Positions 62,622-64,000 of a stretch of 64,000 bases of DNA are shown here, piece after piece. A program made the position numbers and the translations under genes. The notes beneath the pieces are model-generated. The model saw only the letters and a list, made by a program, of their open reading frames with translations. It was not told where the DNA came from and did not search any database. Each line of letters opens with the position of its first letter. Within the stretch, counting starts at the first letter, position 1. The stretch lies in assembly GCA_900167895.1 (NCBI GenBank), contig FUZR01000001.1, positions 764,875-828,874 on the forward strand. Reading direction: 5' to 3'. Source of the DNA: Bacteroidales bacterium WCE2004. Its GTDB lineage: Bacteria; Bacteroidota; Bacteroidia; Bacteroidales; UBA932.

Positions 62622-62629
62622 CAAAGATA
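62622..62629 (-). promoter_or_regulatory. -7 promoter box (TATCTTTG) of the aldo/keto reductase gene
   Basis: An exact TAnnTTTG on the minus strand, 7 bases before the ATG; a TTTG 22 bases further is a possible -33. Confidence 0.6.
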
Positions 62630-62660
62630 AAAGATTTCATCAAAAATTTTTCAAAAAATA

Positions 62661-62692
62661 TTTGGCACTTTCAAAAAAGTGGTTTACCTTTG
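62661..62692 (+). promoter_or_regulatory. Complete rRNA operon promoter
   Basis: TTTG (62661-62664), a 20-base spacer and TACCTTTG (62685-62692) match the Bacteroidetes -33/-7 consensus with ideal spacing. A leader of about 145 bases follows before the 16S gene. The sequence upstream is very AT-rich, as expected for a strong promoter. Confidence 0.85.
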
Positions 62693-62840
62693 CAGTCCCT
62701 TTCCGAGAGGAAGGCACAAGATCATTGAAAATACTGGAAGAACAAGTACAAGCAAGTACCGAGAAACTAAGAATCGAGAGCGTTGATTTCTTTGGAAATT
62801 GATAGAGTGTCAGGACAGACTGAGTAAGTATAAAAAATAT

Positions 62841-64000
<1,160 letters not shown>

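Overview
The window looks like a GC-rich member of the Bacteroidales. Three things point there: a 16S rRNA gene of Bacteroidetes type at the right edge, at least twenty promoters with the Bacteroidetes -7 box TAnnTTTG, and clade-typical gene neighbourhoods (holB-ricT-gldH, DUF4271-hemD-rnpA-yidD, a PG0541-type protein with an RND pump). GC-rich codon use makes long open antisense frames over many genes; I treat these as shadows. No insertion sequence, prophage or CRISPR array is visible, so this is mostly a core chromosomal region. No gene-free stretch exceeds about 230 bases.

Layout. 1-16.6 kb, minus strand: a partial NfnA/SudB-like flavoprotein, a small outer-membrane barrel, a complete Rnf operon with rseC, dnaB, a zinc-ribbon coiled-coil protein, a MerR regulator, two M23 peptidases, an lptG-fmt fusion gene and alaS. 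16.8-19.6 kb, plus: a membrane polyferredoxin and a Tat-exported ferredoxin-fused aldo/keto reductase. 19.6-31.6 kb, minus: trmB, gldH, ricT, holB, a prenyl synthase, a LOG-family gene, a barrel protein, thioredoxin and an RND efflux operon. 31.7-39.1 kb: lgt (plus), then a TMEM43-like gene, pgk, an RNA methyltransferase-like gene and a large DUF2723 membrane glycosyltransferase (minus). 39.2-49.2 kb, plus: a SUI1 factor, DUF4271, hemD, rnpA, yidD, tkt, lepA, a four-gene cassette (HprK-like kinase, S26 peptidase, PqqD, ABC exporter) and a DedA/YqaA-like gene. 49.2-62.6 kb: short alternating units, including mutY, a lolD-like gene, tRNA-Pro, mdh, a phosphopantetheinyl transferase, an EnvC-like gene, a TPR gene, an ECF sigma factor with a dual-membrane anti-sigma-like protein, an orphan lipoprotein, tsaE, comM and an aldo/keto reductase. 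62.66-64 kb: rRNA promoter and the 5' part of 16S.

How genes work together. The NfnA-like protein and Rnf suggest energy conservation from reduced ferredoxin through an ion-pumping ferredoxin:NAD oxidoreductase. Envelope functions dominate the rest: LPS export (LptG), lipoprotein lipidation (Lgt), peptidoglycan remodelling (two intact M23 enzymes and a catalytically degenerate EnvC-like one), RND efflux, and a sigma/anti-sigma pair that may span both membranes.

Most interesting points: the HprK-like kinase/S26 peptidase/PqqD/ABC cassette, which resembles a RiPP maturation set without its precursor or cyclase; the lptG-fmt fusion; the trans-envelope anti-sigma-like protein; the overlap of all seven convergent protein-gene pairs, four of them through a shared CTAG; -7 boxes only 4-8 bases before the start codon in seven genes; and short in-frame insertions in fmt and mutY.
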